From Bryobacter aggregatus MPL3 (GTDB lineage Bacteria; Acidobacteriota; Terriglobia; Bryobacterales; Bryobacteraceae), in NCBI RefSeq assembly GCF_000702445.1, contig NZ_JNIF01000003.1, positions 1,364,001 to 1,428,000 on the forward strand: 64,000 nucleotides of DNA, given 5' to 3'. Position 1 is the stretch's first letter. Every line of letters begins with the position of its first letter. Below, piece after piece: positions 37,977 through 49,400 of the stretch. The notes under the pieces were generated by a model, which was given only the letters and a program-made list of their open reading frames with translations, ran no database searches and was not told the DNA's origin. The position numbers and the translations under genes were made by a program.

Positions 37977-40900
37977 ATATCTCGGAGCCATTCATCCGCA
38001 AGCCCGTAGCCACCACACTCCTGGTGGTTGCGATCATCCTCGCCGGAATGGTTTCCTACCGCCTGCTCCCGGTCTCCCCGCTGCCACAAGTGGAGTTCCC
38101 CACCATCTCCGTCAGTGCGGGTTTGCCGGGTGCCGATCCTGAAACGATGGCCTCCTCGGTGGCCACTCCTCTCGAGCGGCAGTTCGGGCGCATTGCTGCC
38201 ATCACGGAGATGACCTCATCGAGCTCTCTCGGCTCCACCAGCCTGACGATCCAGTTCGATCTCAACCGCGACATTGACGCCGCGGCGCGCGATGTACAGG
38301 CTGCCATCAATGCCGCGCGGGGCTATCTACCCACGAATCTTCCGAGCAACCCCACCTACCGCAAAGTGAACCCATCAGACTCACCGATTCTGATTCTGGC
38401 GCTCACCTCCGACGTCCTTGGCCGGGCCCAGATGTATGATGCAGCCTCGACAATCATGGCGCAGAAACTGTCCCAGGTGAATGGAGTCGGACAGGTGGTG
38501 ATCGGAGGCAGCTCGCTGCCCGGTGTCCGGATCGAGCTGAATCCCATCAGCCTGAACAAGTATGGAATCAGCCTCGAGCAGGTGCGCAACATCATTGCCG
38601 GCGCCAATGCCAATACGCCCAAAGGGCATCTTTCCTCCGGCGCGCACATGTGGGAGGTGGGCGCCAATGACCAGATCTTCAAGGCAGTCGACTATGAGCC
38701 TCTTGTCATCGCCTACAACAATGGCGCGGCAGTCCGCATCTCCGATATCGGCAATACCGTAGACTCTGTCGAAGATCTGCGGAACGCCGGTTACGCCAAC
38801 GGCAAGCCCTGTGTTCTAGTGATCATCTTCCGGCAACCGGGAGCCAACATCATCGAGACAGTAGACCGCATCCATGCGATCCTGCCGCAACTCCGTTCTT
38901 CGATTCCGCAGGCCATCAATGTACAAACCGCCATCGATCAGACGGTGACCATCCGGGCCTCCGTGGACGACACCCAGAAGACGCTGATTCTTTCCGTCGT
39001 GCTGGTGGTCCTTGTGGTGTTTGCCTTTCTGCGTAGCCCGCGCGCCACCTTCATTCCGAGCATTGCGGTTCCGCTCTCGCTGCTGGGCACCTTCGCCGTG
39101 ATGTACCTGGTGGGCTACAGCCTCGACAATCTGTCGCTAATGGCGCTCACCATCTCGACGGGCTTTGTCGTCGACGACGCCATCGTCGTCATCGAGAACA
39201 TCACCCGCTATCTGGAGCAAGGCCTGCCGCCCTTTGAGGCGGCGCTCCAGGGAGCACGGGAAGTCAGCGCGACGGTGTTCACCATCAGCGTGTCGCTCAT
39301 CGCCGTCTTCATTCCCCTGCTGCTGATGGGCGGCATTGTCGGCCGTCTCTTTCGCGAGTTTGCTGTCACGCTCTCGGTTGCCATTGCGGTCTCGATGGCC
39401 GTCTCTCTGACAGCCACTCCGATGATGTGCGCCCATCTGCTGAAGACGGAAAAAGAGCATGGTTGGATGTATCGCACCAGCGAGCGAGCTTTCGATTGGA
39501 TTGTCCGGCAATACGGTCGGACACTCAACATCGCACTCCGCTTTCAATTTCTCACCCTGGTCATCCTGCTCCTCACCATTGCTCTCAACGTCTATCTCTT
39601 CATCCGGATCCCCAAAGGCTTCTTTCCGCAACAGGATACCGGCCGTATCCAGGGAGCGATCACGGCCGACCAGGACATCTCCTTCCAGGCCATGGACAAG
39701 ACTCTGCTTCCGATGATCAACGTCGTTGCCGCCGACCCCGCCGTCCAAACCGTTGTCGGCTTTACCGGAGGCAGCACTTACAACACGGCGCGGCTCTTCA
39801 TCTCGCTGAAGCCTCTCGACCAACGCAAGATTTCCGCGGACCTGGTCATCAATCGTCTGAGGCCCAAGCTCGCCCACGTCCCGGGGGCCACACTCTATCT
39901 GCAGGCGGCCCAGGATCTCCGCATCGGAGGACGCCAGAGCAACGCGCAATATCAGTTCACGCTGCGCGGTGACAACCTGGCCGATCTGAACCGCTTTGCG
40001 CCCCGGCTGGTGGATGAGTTCCGGACGATTCCGATCATCACCGACGTCAGCAGCGACCAGCAGAACAGCGGCTTACAAGCCAAGATTGAATACGACCGGA
40101 TCACCGCATCCCGTCTTGGTATCTCTGCTCAAGTCATCGACAACACCCTGTACGATATCTTTGGCCAACGCCAGGTTTCCACGATGTATACCGCGTTGAA
40201 TCAGTATCACGTCGTGATGGAGGCCTCACCAGAGTTCTGGCAGAACCCGCTGTTTCTGCGCCAGTTCTATGTCAATCCACCGACAGGCAATCCGGTTCCA
40301 CTCAGCGCCTTCTCAAAACTGACTACCGTCACCGCGCCACTGACCGTGGCCCACCAGGGTCTCTTTCCGGCGGTGACCCTCTCCTTCAATCTCAGGCCCG
40401 GCGTGGCCTTAGGCGATGCCGTAGAAGCGACCACACAAGCCAGCACGAGAATCGGTCTGCCTCCGACCATTCAAACCCAATTTGCCGGGGCAGCCCAAGC
40501 CTACCAGGATTCCCTCGCAACAGAACCCTATCTGATTGCCGCCGCACTGATCACGGTGTATCTCATCCTGGCGATGCTTTACGAAAGCTGCTTTCATCCC
40601 ATCACCATCATTTCCAGCCTGCCCGCCGCCAGTGTCGGCGCCTTGCTGGCCCTCTTCTGGACCAACACCGATCTCAGCATCATTGCCTTGATCGGCATCA
40701 TCCTGCTCATCGGCATCGTCAAGAAGAACGCGATCATGATGGTCGATTTCGCCATCGCCGCCGAGCGCATCGAGGGCAAGAACTCTTACGATTCGATTGT
40801 CGAAGCCTGCCTGCTGCGCTTCCGTCCCATCCTGATGACCACCATGGCCGCCTTGCTCGGCGCTCTGCCGCTAGCCCTCGGTACAGGCACGGGTTCGGAG

Positions 40901-41032
40901 CTTCGCCGCCCGCTCGGCATCACCATCATCGGCGGCTTGATCCTCAGCCAGATTCTGACGCTTTACACAACACCAGTTGTTTATCTGTATCTCGATCGCT
41001 TCCAGAAATGGTCGCGGCACGAAGCACAATAA
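37973..41032 (+). CDS. RND multidrug pump, second of pair (MdtC-like)
   Basis: A 1019-residue paralogue of the preceding pump, about the usual length. It keeps [32 protein letters not shown], the TM4 proton relay [16 protein letters not shown] and the C-terminal [36 protein letters not shown] motif. ATG 37973 overlaps the stop of the first pump. The two pumps, one adaptor and one outer membrane factor form a complete MdtABC-type system; the likely substrates are amphiphiles, but none is shown by the sequence. It converges with a hypothetical gene. Confidence 0.93.
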   Translation: MNISEPFIRKPVATTLLVVAIILAGMVSYRLLPVSPLPQVEFPTISVSAGLPGADPETMASSVATPLERQFGRIAAITEMTSSSSLGSTSLTIQFDLNRDIDAAARDVQAAINAARGYLPTNLPSNPTYRKVNPSDSPILILALTSDVLGRAQMYDAASTIMAQKLSQVNGVGQVVIGGSSLPGVRIELNPISLNKYGISLEQVRNIIAGANANTPKGHLSSGAHMWEVGANDQIFKAVDYEPLVIAYNNGAAVRISDIGNTVDSVEDLRNAGYANGKPCVLVIIFRQPGANIIETVDRIHAILPQLRSSIPQAINVQTAIDQTVTIRASVDDTQKTLILSVVLVVLVVFAFLRSPRATFIPSIAVPLSLLGTFAVMYLVGYSLDNLSLMALTISTGFVVDDAIVVIENITRYLEQGLPPFEAALQGAREVSATVFTISVSLIAVFIPLLLMGGIVGRLFREFAVTLSVAIAVSMAVSLTATPMMCAHLLKTEKEHGWMYRTSERAFDWIVRQYGRTLNIALRFQFLTLVILLLTIALNVYLFIRIPKGFFPQQDTGRIQGAITADQDISFQAMDKTLLPMINVVAADPAVQTVVGFTGGSTYNTARLFISLKPLDQRKISADLVINRLRPKLAHVPGATLYLQAAQDLRIGGRQSNAQYQFTLRGDNLADLNRFAPRLVDEFRTIPIITDVSSDQQNSGLQAKIEYDRITASRLGISAQVIDNTLYDIFGQRQVSTMYTALNQYHVVMEASPEFWQNPLFLRQFYVNPPTGNPVPLSAFSKLTTVTAPLTVAHQGLFPAVTLSFNLRPGVALGDAVEATTQASTRIGLPPTIQTQFAGAAQAYQDSLATEPYLIAAALITVYLILAMLYESCFHPITIISSLPAASVGALLALFWTNTDLSIIALIGIILLIGIVKKNAIMMVDFAIAAERIEGKNSYDSIVEACLLRFRPILMTTMAALLGALPLALGTGTGSELRRPLGITIIGGLILSQILTLYTTPVVYLYLDRFQKWSRHEAQ

Positions 41033-41042
41033 TGCAGCGCCC

Positions 41043-41672
41043 CTAAGAACGCGGTGTCGCTGGAGGCGACGGGAACCAGGGCGAGTCCGGCCGTTCTTCG
41101 TCGGGATGCAACACCAGAATGTCTGCCTGCCCTCTGGGGTCCGCAATGCAATCAGTGCAGATGATATCGCCGCGCGGATTGTCCCATTGCGAACGCTCGG
41201 GCTCGTAGCCTTCCGCGTAACGAATGGCCGGGGTAAGTTGGAATTTCTTGCGGAGCGCTTCTTCGTGAATCCGGCAATTCACCCGCAGAATCGGGGCCCG
41301 GGACAGATATTCCCGCACACGGATCTCAAGGCCCGCTGCGCGCATCGCCCTCTCGATGGGCTGCAGGTGGATACAAGTGACCAAAGCCGACGGGTCCTCA
41401 TCATAGGCGAGTTGGGCGGCCGCTTGGAGAGGCGCCGCTGGAAGTGGAGAACCTGTTGCGGCCGGAAGCAGCCTCCGGAACAGGGCGCCAATCGAGACCC
41501 CAACGATTTTGCAGAACAGCAGTACCGCGAAAACCACGATGGCAATTCCGGCAATTGCTCCGAAGACGGGATCAGACACTGTTTTCGCTAAGGGGCGGGC
41601 ACGGAAAGCAAAGAGCAGGATAACCGTAAAAGCAACAGCGACAGAAAACATCGCCGCAAGCACATTTCGCAT
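41043..41672 (-). CDS. hypothetical membrane protein
   Basis: A 209-residue protein with two membrane helices near the N-terminus (about 5-23 and 38-58) and a soluble C-terminal domain of about 140 residues (ALVTCIHLQPIERAMRAAG, LRVNCRIHEEALRKKF, RGDIICTDCIADPRGQADILVLHPDE). Several cysteines (TC.H, NCR, ICTDC) could bind a metal or form disulfides, but no known motif is matched. It is divergent from the aldo/keto reductase gene and ends 11 bases past the RND gene. Function unknown. Confidence 0.65.
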   Translation of the reverse strand: MRNVLAAMFSVAVAFTVILLFAFRARPLAKTVSDPVFGAIAGIAIVVFAVLLFCKIVGVSIGALFRRLLPAATGSPLPAAPLQAAAQLAYDEDPSALVTCIHLQPIERAMRAAGLEIRVREYLSRAPILRVNCRIHEEALRKKFQLTPAIRYAEGYEPERSQWDNPRGDIICTDCIADPRGQADILVLHPDEERPDSPWFPSPPATPRS

Positions 41673-41712
41673 ATGCCATTATGCACTTAGGGTTGGCGGA
41701 GTATCCCTCATC

Positions 41713-42771
41713 ATGAAACTCAATAGCTATCGCAGTCTTGGCCGATCGGGCCTGTTCGTCAGCCCACTGGCCTTGGGCGCTCTCACGTTTGGGACGCCCC
41801 GTTGGGGTTCTCCCGATGACGTCTCGGAAGCGATCTTTAACGCCTATATCGATGCCGGTGGCAATTTCATCGACACCGCCGACGGTTATGCCAAGGGCCG
41901 TAGTGAAGAGCTAGTCGGCGAATACATCACCGCACGCGGACTCCGCGACCAAGTAGTGCTGGCTACAAAATTCACCTTCAATACCCAACCCGGAAACCCG
42001 AATGCAGGAGGCAATGGACGCAAGAACATTCATCGCGCGCTCGAAGCCTCACTGCGCCGGCTCCAGACCGATTACGTCGATCTCTATTGGCTCCATGCCT
42101 GGGACCTCATAACGCCGGTCGAGGAGATTCTGCAGTCCCTAGGCGATCTGGTTCGCGCCGGTAAAATCCGTTACTTCGGCTTTTCGGACGTACCGGCCTG
42201 GTATGCGGCTAAGGCCGCGACACTCGCTTCCGCTCACGCGCTCCACGGCCCGATTGCACTCCAGTTGGAGTATTCTCTTTCCGAGCGCGGCATCGAGCGG
42301 GAGCATGTTCCTGCAGCCCGCGAGTTTGGCTTAGGCATCACACCCTGGAGCCCGCTCGCCGCTGGCTTTCTGGCCGGCAAGTACACGCGAAACAGCAGCG
42401 GCCAGGTGGCAGTTGGCGGAGGACGACTCGATCTGAACCTCCCCTCATTCCAGAAGTTCAATGAGCGAAACTGGCATGTACTGGGCAGCCTCCGTAAGGT
42501 GGCGCAAGAGGCAGGGCTTCCGATGGCGCGGGTGGCGCTGGCCTGGGCGGCAGCCCAGCCGGGCATGACCTCCCTCCTTTTGGGTGTCAGCAAGCTCGAA
42601 CAGTTGCACGACAACCTCGCCTCGCTCGAACTGCAACTCAGCCCGGCACAACTGCAGGCCCTGGATGAAGGCAGCGCACTCGAAGTGATCCAGCCCTACA
42701 CGATGTTTACGCCCGCAAAGAATCGGAACATCTTAGGAGGAGGCTCGATCGTAGGCTGGCCGCTGAAATAG
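41713..42771 (+). CDS. aldo/keto reductase
   Basis: A 352-residue NADPH-dependent oxidoreductase of the AKR barrel fold (YajO/AKR11-13-like). Catalytic tetrad elements are visible: NFIDTADGYAKGRSEE (Asp, Tyr), VLATKFTF (Lys) and DLYWLHAWD (His). The cofactor-binding end has WSPLAAGFLAGKY and PMARVALAWAAAQPGMTSLLLGVSKLEQL. ATG 41713 gives the normal N-terminus (LNSYRSLGRSGLFVSPLALGALTFG); the frame runs upstream to 41509 but as a shadow of the opposite gene. Substrate unknown, cytoplasmic. Confidence 0.92.
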   Translation: MKLNSYRSLGRSGLFVSPLALGALTFGTPRWGSPDDVSEAIFNAYIDAGGNFIDTADGYAKGRSEELVGEYITARGLRDQVVLATKFTFNTQPGNPNAGGNGRKNIHRALEASLRRLQTDYVDLYWLHAWDLITPVEEILQSLGDLVRAGKIRYFGFSDVPAWYAAKAATLASAHALHGPIALQLEYSLSERGIEREHVPAAREFGLGITPWSPLAAGFLAGKYTRNSSGQVAVGGGRLDLNLPSFQKFNERNWHVLGSLRKVAQEAGLPMARVALAWAAAQPGMTSLLLGVSKLEQLHDNLASLELQLSPAQLQALDEGSALEVIQPYTMFTPAKNRNILGGGSIVGWPLK

Positions 42772-42793
42772 CACGGCGCAGGACACGCAGCGC

Positions 42794-43681
42794 TTAGGCC
42801 AGAGCCAGATTCAGATTCTCGATCGCTTCATCGATCTCATCCTTATTCTTGAATCCAACCGTGACGCTATCGACCCCGGCGTTGCGGAACGCATAACGCA
42901 TGGCCGCCTGGCGATCGTCCCGATTGGTGAAGGCGCCTTCTCCAATCAGCTTCATGCTGATGACACCCATTCCATCCGTGCGCACTTCCTTCACCCGAGT
43001 GGTCACCTCTTCGACGTCGCCCGGCCCATTCGTGTTGTATTGCTCGGCATCCATCCTGGTGCCGTTATGATTCATCCGAATCATTGCAATCTCAAGCCAC
43101 TTGTTGCCAGGGAACTGGCGCAATGCGGGCAAGCCGTGAACCGACGCGCCCTGTCCCACCACCGCCTTCTTCTCTTTTGCCTCGAGGATTCCATCCTGCC
43201 AGCGTGCCGTGTCCTTCGGCCAAGTCGCGACATGCTGGTAGTGCAGCAGCATGACATCGAAGTAGTCGGTGTTTGCGAGCTTCCGCAGTTCGTCGATCTT
43301 CGTTTGCGGATCCACCCCATCACGCGTCGTCACTTTCGACATCAGCCGGTAGCTATCGCGCGGAAGCCCTTTCAATGCGACGCCGAGCATCTTGTGCATC
43401 TCGCCATAGGACTCGGCCGTCTCAAAAAAGCGAATGCCGTTGTCATAGGCATGGCGAACCAGCCGTGTGAATTGATCCTGGCCCAGTTCCCGCTGTACGC
43501 GGCCACTCATCGTTCCAGTGCCGAAGGCTAGCCGGGTCACCTTCACGCCAGATTTGCCAAGGGTCACCCAATCCGTTGCCTTGCCGCCCGCAGCGGCAAT
43601 GGGGAACGCACCCAAGCCTACAGCGGCGCCAACACCGAGACCAGTCTTTAGAAATCTACGTCGTGAGCAAGGGGTCATCAA
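42794..43681 (-). CDS. Tat-exported aldo/keto reductase
   Basis: A 295-residue AKR family protein with a twin-arginine signal (SRRRFLKTGLGVGAAVGLGAFPIAAAGG), so it is likely exported folded, possibly with its cofactor. The barrel shows FFETAESYGEMHKMLG (Tyr), LMSKVTTR (Lys) and YFDVMLLHYQH (His). The C-terminal cofactor part is MKLIGEGAF then FRNAGVDSVTVGFKNKDEIDEAI. It belongs to the Acidobacterial/Planctomycete group of Tat-exported AKRs whose substrate is unknown. It converges on the cytoplasmic aldo/keto reductase. Confidence 0.9.
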   Translation of the reverse strand: MMTPCSRRRFLKTGLGVGAAVGLGAFPIAAAGGKATDWVTLGKSGVKVTRLAFGTGTMSGRVQRELGQDQFTRLVRHAYDNGIRFFETAESYGEMHKMLGVALKGLPRDSYRLMSKVTTRDGVDPQTKIDELRKLANTDYFDVMLLHYQHVATWPKDTARWQDGILEAKEKKAVVGQGASVHGLPALRQFPGNKWLEIAMIRMNHNGTRMDAEQYNTNGPGDVEEVTTRVKEVRTDGMGVISMKLIGEGAFTNRDDRQAAMRYAFRNAGVDSVTVGFKNKDEIDEAIENLNLALA

Positions 43682-43726
43682 AATTACGTCCTTGGCCGGG
43701 ATCTTATCACGAGATTGCGCCGGGGA

Positions 43727-43849
43727 CTACGGGGCGGGTTTCATCCATACATAGCCGGAATTGGATCCCGCGGCAACCCCACCATTCTTCAGTCCAACGA
43801 CAGACATGCCACCTGTCGACTTCGCCGCATTGGGGAATTGAAACTCCAC
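43727..43849 (-). pseudogene. short open frame or gene remnant after the efflux gene
   Basis: A 40-codon frame (GTG 43849 to TAG) begins 9 bases after the stop of the outer membrane factor gene. Its reading, with VEFQFPNAAKSTGG and VAAGSNSGYVWMKPAP, has protein-like composition and looks like the C-terminal end of a larger domain rather than a complete protein. I interpret it as a remnant of a lost gene or a very small product. No family identified. Confidence 0.3.
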
Positions 43850-43858
43850 AAGCTAGCT

Positions 43859-45283
43859 CTACAATTTTGGCAATTGCGAAGTATCCCACCCGCCGCCGAG
43901 CGCCTTGATCAGCAGCACGCTCGCGCCCATCTGCCGTCTCTGGATATCGATGGCCCGCCGCTCGCTGGTGAGTGCGATCGTCTGCGCGGTCAGCACTTGC
44001 AGATAAGTATCAACGCCGCCCTGGTAGCGATTCGTCGACAGGGCAAGCGATTCTTTCGCCGCAGCGATCGCGCGGGATTGCTGCTCCGCCTCTTTCTCCA
44101 GAATGCGGAGCGTAGAGAGATTGTCCTCCACCTGCTGGAAGGCCGTCAGCGTTGTCTGGCGATAGTTGGCGACCGTCGCATCATAGGCGGCTTGCGCACT
44201 CTCGGACACCGACTTCCTCCGGCCCGCATCAAACAAGGTCTGCATCGCCGTCGGACCCACAGCCCACATCCGGCTGGGCCAACTGAACCAGTTCAGCATC
44301 GAGGTGCCCTGCACACCACCCGACAATCCAAAACGAACTGTCGGATAGAAGGCCGCCTTCGCAATTCCGATCTGCTCATTCGCTTCCGCCGTCCGGCGCT
44401 CCATGGCCGCAATGTCGGGCCGCCGTTCTAACAACTGTGCCGGAATCCCGACTGGCACTACCGGTGGTTTCAGCGGCGATGGTGTTCCACTCAGCCGGAA
44501 GTCTGCCGGCGCCTGACCCGTAAGGACTGCGATGGCATGCTCCAACTGCGCTCTGGCGACACCGGTCTCCGTCAGATCGGCACGGGTCGATTCCAGTTGC
44601 GCAGTGGCTTGTGCGACATCATTCTTCGGCGAGATGCCGCCGTGATAGCGATTCGTCGTCAGTTGCAGAAGGTTCTCGAGCGCCTTCACCGTGTCTTGCA
44701 GCACGCGCTGCTGCGCTTCGACAGCGCGCAGTTCGTAATACTGATAAGCCAACTCCGCCTGCAGGCTGAGCCGCGCAGTTTCGACATCGGCCGCACTCGC
44801 CTGTGCCGCATCCCGCGAGGCATCAATGGTGCGCCGGATCTTGCCCCAAAGATCGAGCTCATAGGAGAGATCGAAGGGCAGATTCAGATTGGCTGAAGAC
44901 TCCGATGTGAGATTCGCTGGAAAGCCTGGCCGGTTCGCCGAGCTCCTGAGGCCACCCGTTCCCGGTGAGGTTGAGATCGTTGGAAAACGCGCCGCGTTGC
45001 TATAGGTGATCAAGCTACGTGCTTGCCGGAAGCGAGCCTCCGCCGCCTTCAGACTCTCATTTGAAACCGCCACACGCTCCTCCAGCGCGCTCAGCTCTGT
45101 GTCCTCAAAAAGCTCCCACCACCTGCCGCGCAGCACCGCATCGGCTGGTTGTGCGGTTTTCCAACCATCGGCTTCTTTATAACCAATCGGCGCCGGAACC
45201 ACGGGCTTGGTGTAAGTGGGCCCCACCTTACATCCCGTGCTGAACAGCACCAAAGCCAACACCAGACCTGCAACGATTCTCAT
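43859..45283 (-). CDS. outer membrane efflux lipoprotein (NodT family)
   Basis: A 474-residue outer membrane factor. A lipobox (LFSTGC) precedes KVGPTYTKP, and both halves carry NodT motifs ([102 protein letters not shown]). It is the last gene of the pump-adaptor-channel operon and overlaps the adaptor by 4 bases. It is clearly similar to the channel at 33320-34768 but much of the sequence differs, so this is not a recent copy. Confidence 0.92.
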   Translation of the reverse strand: MRIVAGLVLALVLFSTGCKVGPTYTKPVVPAPIGYKEADGWKTAQPADAVLRGRWWELFEDTELSALEERVAVSNESLKAAEARFRQARSLITYSNAARFPTISTSPGTGGLRSSANRPGFPANLTSESSANLNLPFDLSYELDLWGKIRRTIDASRDAAQASAADVETARLSLQAELAYQYYELRAVEAQQRVLQDTVKALENLLQLTTNRYHGGISPKNDVAQATAQLESTRADLTETGVARAQLEHAIAVLTGQAPADFRLSGTPSPLKPPVVPVGIPAQLLERRPDIAAMERRTAEANEQIGIAKAAFYPTVRFGLSGGVQGTSMLNWFSWPSRMWAVGPTAMQTLFDAGRRKSVSESAQAAYDATVANYRQTTLTAFQQVEDNLSTLRILEKEAEQQSRAIAAAKESLALSTNRYQGGVDTYLQVLTAQTIALTSERRAIDIQRRQMGASVLLIKALGGGWDTSQLPKL

Positions 45284-46434
45284 TGGACAATGCGGACCTT
45301 TGTTCCGCTCGTTAGCGAATCGGCTGGATTCGTGATCAGTTTTGCATCGGGAGTCAGTCCGGAAAGGACCTCCACCGCATCGCCAAAGTCGCGGCCAATG
45401 GTGATCGGCACAAGGTCGGCCTGTCCATTGTGTACGACGGCAACGCGTAGGCCTTCTCCACGAAAGAGTAGCGTCGTGGAAGGGATTGTCACGGCACGGG
45501 TCTGCTCGGAGAGACGGAGCCGTACGGAAACATAAGCTCCCGGCAGCACCGTACCTCGCGCATTGTCCATTTCAAATTCCGTCAGCAAGGTGCGCGCAAG
45601 CGGGTCGATGGCGTTCGCGGTTCGCACGAGCTTCGCACTGAATTTCTTATCCGGCATCTCCTGCAGAGAGAGTGTGGCGATCGATCCCGGACGGCAAGCG
45701 GCGGCATAGACCTGCGGCACATTCACAAAGATACGCAGTCTCTGGATGGCGGACAGATGAAAGAGTTCTTTGCCCGCCACAGTCCCCACACCGGCAGCAA
45801 TGAGAGCGCCGATATCGGTGTTACGTGCCGTGATGACGCCATCGAAAGGCGCGTAAATCTTCTGAAAGGAGTTCAGATCTTCCAAACGGTGTACGTTCGA
45901 TTGGACCGCGTCAAAGCTCGTTCTTTGGACATTCAGACTCGCGATCTTTTCGTCGGTTTCCTGGCGGGAAACCGAGTTGGACTGCAGCAGCCCTTGCCAT
46001 CGTTCGGCCGTCGATTTCGCCAGATTCAAGCTCGCTTGAGCCGTAGCCAATTCGGCTCGCGCTTGCGCCAATTGCTTTTCCACTTCCGGCGTTTCAATCT
46101 CGGCCAGCAACTGGCCTTGCTTCACATGAGAGCCGATATCAAAATGCCATGCCTTCAAGTAGCCACTGGTGCGCGCGTAGATGGGCGTGTCGCTAAAGGC
46201 CTGCACGTTCCCCGGAAGGACGATTTCCTGCATCGGTGCTCCAGCCGTTGGGCTCACCACATTGACGGTGGCGATCGCGGCGCGCTCCGTCTCGGTCTTC
46301 AGATTTGCTTCCGCGGAGACACGATTGTGAAGGCCGGCATAGACGAAATATCCAATGATGATGGCAATCGCCGCCACAAACAGAACCAACCATTTGCTGA
46401 CCGTAGGCGCGGCTTGAGATGTCGACGTACTCAT
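45280..46434 (-). CDS. RND periplasmic adaptor
   Basis: A 384-residue membrane fusion protein with one N-terminal membrane helix (about 15-31, WLVLFVAAIAIIIGYFVYAGL), lipoyl halves (ARTSGYLKAWHFDIGSHVKQGQLLAEIETPEVEKQLAQA and IYAPFDGVITARNTDIGALI), a long coiled hairpin and a beta-barrel (RIFVNVPQVYAAAC). It overlaps the pump gene upstream (ATGA) and the channel gene downstream, each by 4 bases. Part of a third tripartite efflux system, probably controlled by the divergent GntR regulator. Confidence 0.92.
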   Translation of the reverse strand: MSTSTSQAAPTVSKWLVLFVAAIAIIIGYFVYAGLHNRVSAEANLKTETERAAIATVNVVSPTAGAPMQEIVLPGNVQAFSDTPIYARTSGYLKAWHFDIGSHVKQGQLLAEIETPEVEKQLAQARAELATAQASLNLAKSTAERWQGLLQSNSVSRQETDEKIASLNVQRTSFDAVQSNVHRLEDLNSFQKIYAPFDGVITARNTDIGALIAAGVGTVAGKELFHLSAIQRLRIFVNVPQVYAAACRPGSIATLSLQEMPDKKFSAKLVRTANAIDPLARTLLTEFEMDNARGTVLPGAYVSVRLRLSEQTRAVTIPSTTLLFRGEGLRVAVVHNGQADLVPITIGRDFGDAVEVLSGLTPDAKLITNPADSLTSGTKVRIVQ

Positions 46435-49400
46435 GAGGACTGAACCTTCTTCTTGTGGAGGAGACTAAAAACCACCGGCACGAACAAGAGCGTGGCCACA
46501 GTGGCACAAAGCAGACCGCCAATCACCGCGCGGCCCAGCGGCGCATTCTGTTCACCCCCGTCGCCAAACCCCAGGGCCATCGGGACCATGCCGATCAGCA
46601 TCGCCAGCGCCGTCATCAGGACAGGCCGGAAGCGTGTAAAGCCTGCTTCAATCGCGGCTTCAATGGCATCACCATGTGCGAGCAGACGTTCCTTGGCAAA
46701 GGAGATGACAAGAATACTGTTGGCCGTCGCCACGCCCATACACATGATGGAGCCCATCAGTGCCGGTACACTCAGGCGGGTGTTGGTCAGAAAGAGAAAC
46801 AGAATGATCCCCGCAAGCGCCGCCGGCAGCGCCGTAATGATGATGAAGGGGTCAAGCCAGGATTGAAAATTCACCACGATCAGCAAATACACCAGCACAA
46901 TCGCGGCGCCCAGCCCGTAGATCAACCCGGTATAGGATTCGCGCATCGTCGCCAGCTGCCCGCTCACCGTCACCGTGCTGCCCCGTGGCAACAACTTGCG
47001 ATTGGCATCGACAATCTGTTCAATCTCTTTCCCCACCGCACCCAGGGCTCTGTCCTGCACCGACGCATAGATATTGATCACCCGCCGCAGGTTGTAGTGA
47101 TTGATCACCGCCATCTCTTGCGAGCGTCCAATCGTCGCGTAATTGCTCAGGATCTCCGGACGCGTCACACCAGCGGCACTGATCGGAATGTTCCGGATCG
47201 CGTCGAGCGACTGCATCATGTACTGGGGCGTTTGTGTGACCAGGCTATAGTTGACGCCATTTGCCGGATTGAGGAAATAAGACGGCGTGGTCTGGAAGCT
47301 GCCGCTCAGCGAAACCAGCAGGCTGTTTGCAATGTCACGCTGCGTAAAGCCGCCTTGCGCCGCCTTCGTACGATCCACCGAGAGATTGAGCTTGGGATAG
47401 TCAAAACGCTGGTGGATGCGCAGATCCACCGCGCCGGGCACATGCCGCAACTCTTCGAGAATGCGATTCGCCGCCACACGGTTGCCATGAATATCCGTGC
47501 CCTCAATCTGTACATTGATTGGCGCCGGAACGCCAAAGTTCAGAATCTGGGTCACCATGTCGCCCGGCATGAAGTAGAAAGTCGCATCAGGGAACTCATC
47601 GGGCAGGCTCTTGCGCAAGCGGCGGACATAGTCTGCCGTCGGCTTGTGACCTTTCTTGAGCGAGACGAGAATGTCCGCATCCCCCGGTCCAATAATGCCG
47701 GAAGTGTTGTAAGTGTAATTGATCGAGCTGTAAGGGATGCCGATGTTATCGATGATGTTATCCACCTCATGGGCGGGAATCATCTTCCGGATACTCCCTT
47801 CCACCAGATCGCAAAGCCGTGCGGTCTCTTCAATGCGAGTTCCGGAGCGGGCCCGGACATGGAGTGTGAACGCACCGCTATCGGAACTCGGGAAGAAGTC
47901 TTCGCCCAGCCAGGGAACCAACAGCGCAGAGGAGCAGCAAACCAACAGGAACACCGGAACAAAAACCCAGCGCCAATGGACCAGCGCGGTGAGCAGCCCA
48001 CGATAGGCACCACGCAACGCTTCAAAGGAACGCTCGAAGGCGCGCTGGAAGAGGATCAAGGGATTGAAGCTGCGTTCATTGCCGTTGTGGTGCTTGGCCT
48101 TCAACAGATACATCGCAAGCGTCGGCACCAAAGTGCGCGAAAGGATGTAGGAGGCGAGCATCGCAAAGATCACGGCCTCGGCAAGTGGCACAAACAAGTA
48201 GCGAGCCACACCGCTTAGGAAGAACATCGGAAGAAAGACGATGCAGATACAGAAGGTGGAGACCATCGCAGGCACCGCGATTTGCCCTGCGCCCTCCAGA
48301 ATCGCCTCTTCCAGAGTGTGACCTTCTTCGAGAAAACGCTCGATGTTTTCAATGGTGACCGTCGCGTCATCAACCAGAATCCCCACCGCCAGAGCGAGCC
48401 CGCCAAGGGTCATGAGGTTGATCGTTTCGCCCAGGAAACTCAGAGTGATGATCGAGCTCAGCACGGACAGCGGAATCGAGATCGCAATAATCACCGTGCT
48501 GCGCCAACTGCCGAGGAAGATCAGAATCATGAGGCCGGTGAGTGCCGCAGCGATCACGCCTTCGTGAATCACGCCCTGCACCGCCGCATTCACAAAAACG
48601 GACTGATCGGCAAGCGGCTGCATTTTCAATTCCGGAGGCAGCGAAGGCGCAATCACCGGCAGCATCTTGCGAATATTTTCAACTACAGAAATCGTCGAGG
48701 CATTCCCCGACTTAAAGATCGTCACCAGTGAGCCGCGCCGCCCATCCTGCCGCACCACATTCGTCTGCGGGGCAAAGCCGTCGCTGACCTGGGCAATATC
48801 GCGAATGAAGATCGGCGCATTGCCGGCAATCCGGATGGGAATGTCGTTCAGCTCTTCCACCGTCTGCGTGCTCGCGTTGAGCCCGATCGTATATTCAAGG
48901 GATCCGATTTTTGCCGACCCGGAAGGAAGCACCAGATTCTGTTGCCCTAGTGCCGCCACCACATCGGTTGCCGCGAGCCCCTTCGCCTGCAATTGCGGAG
49001 GATTCAGGTTCACCATGATCTGGCGTTGTTTGCCGCCATAGGGATAAGGGACGGCCGCACCTGGAACCGTGATCAGCCGTGTGCGGAGAAAGTTCAGCCC
49101 GACGTCATTCAGTTGTTGTTCGGAAAGCCCCTCTCCCGACAGGCCAATCTGCAGAATCGGCACAGTCGAGGCACTATAGTTGATCACCAGCGGCGGGGTG
49201 ATGCCAGCAGGAAGCAGGCGGATGACACTCTGCGTCGCCGCAGTGACCTGAGAGTTGGCCCGGTCGATACTCGCGCCCCGCTGCAGGAAAATCTTGATCA
49301 GCGAGATGCCGTTGACGCTAATCGACTCCACATGTTCAATGTTGTCCACCAGCGTCGTCACCCCCCTCTCAAATTGGGTGGTGATGCGGCCTTCCATCTC

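Noticed and set aside
46455..48218. 587-codon open frame on the plus strand
   Set aside because: It lies fully antisense to the RND pump gene, has His/Arg/Gln-rich nonsense composition and no domain. It results from codon bias of the real gene.
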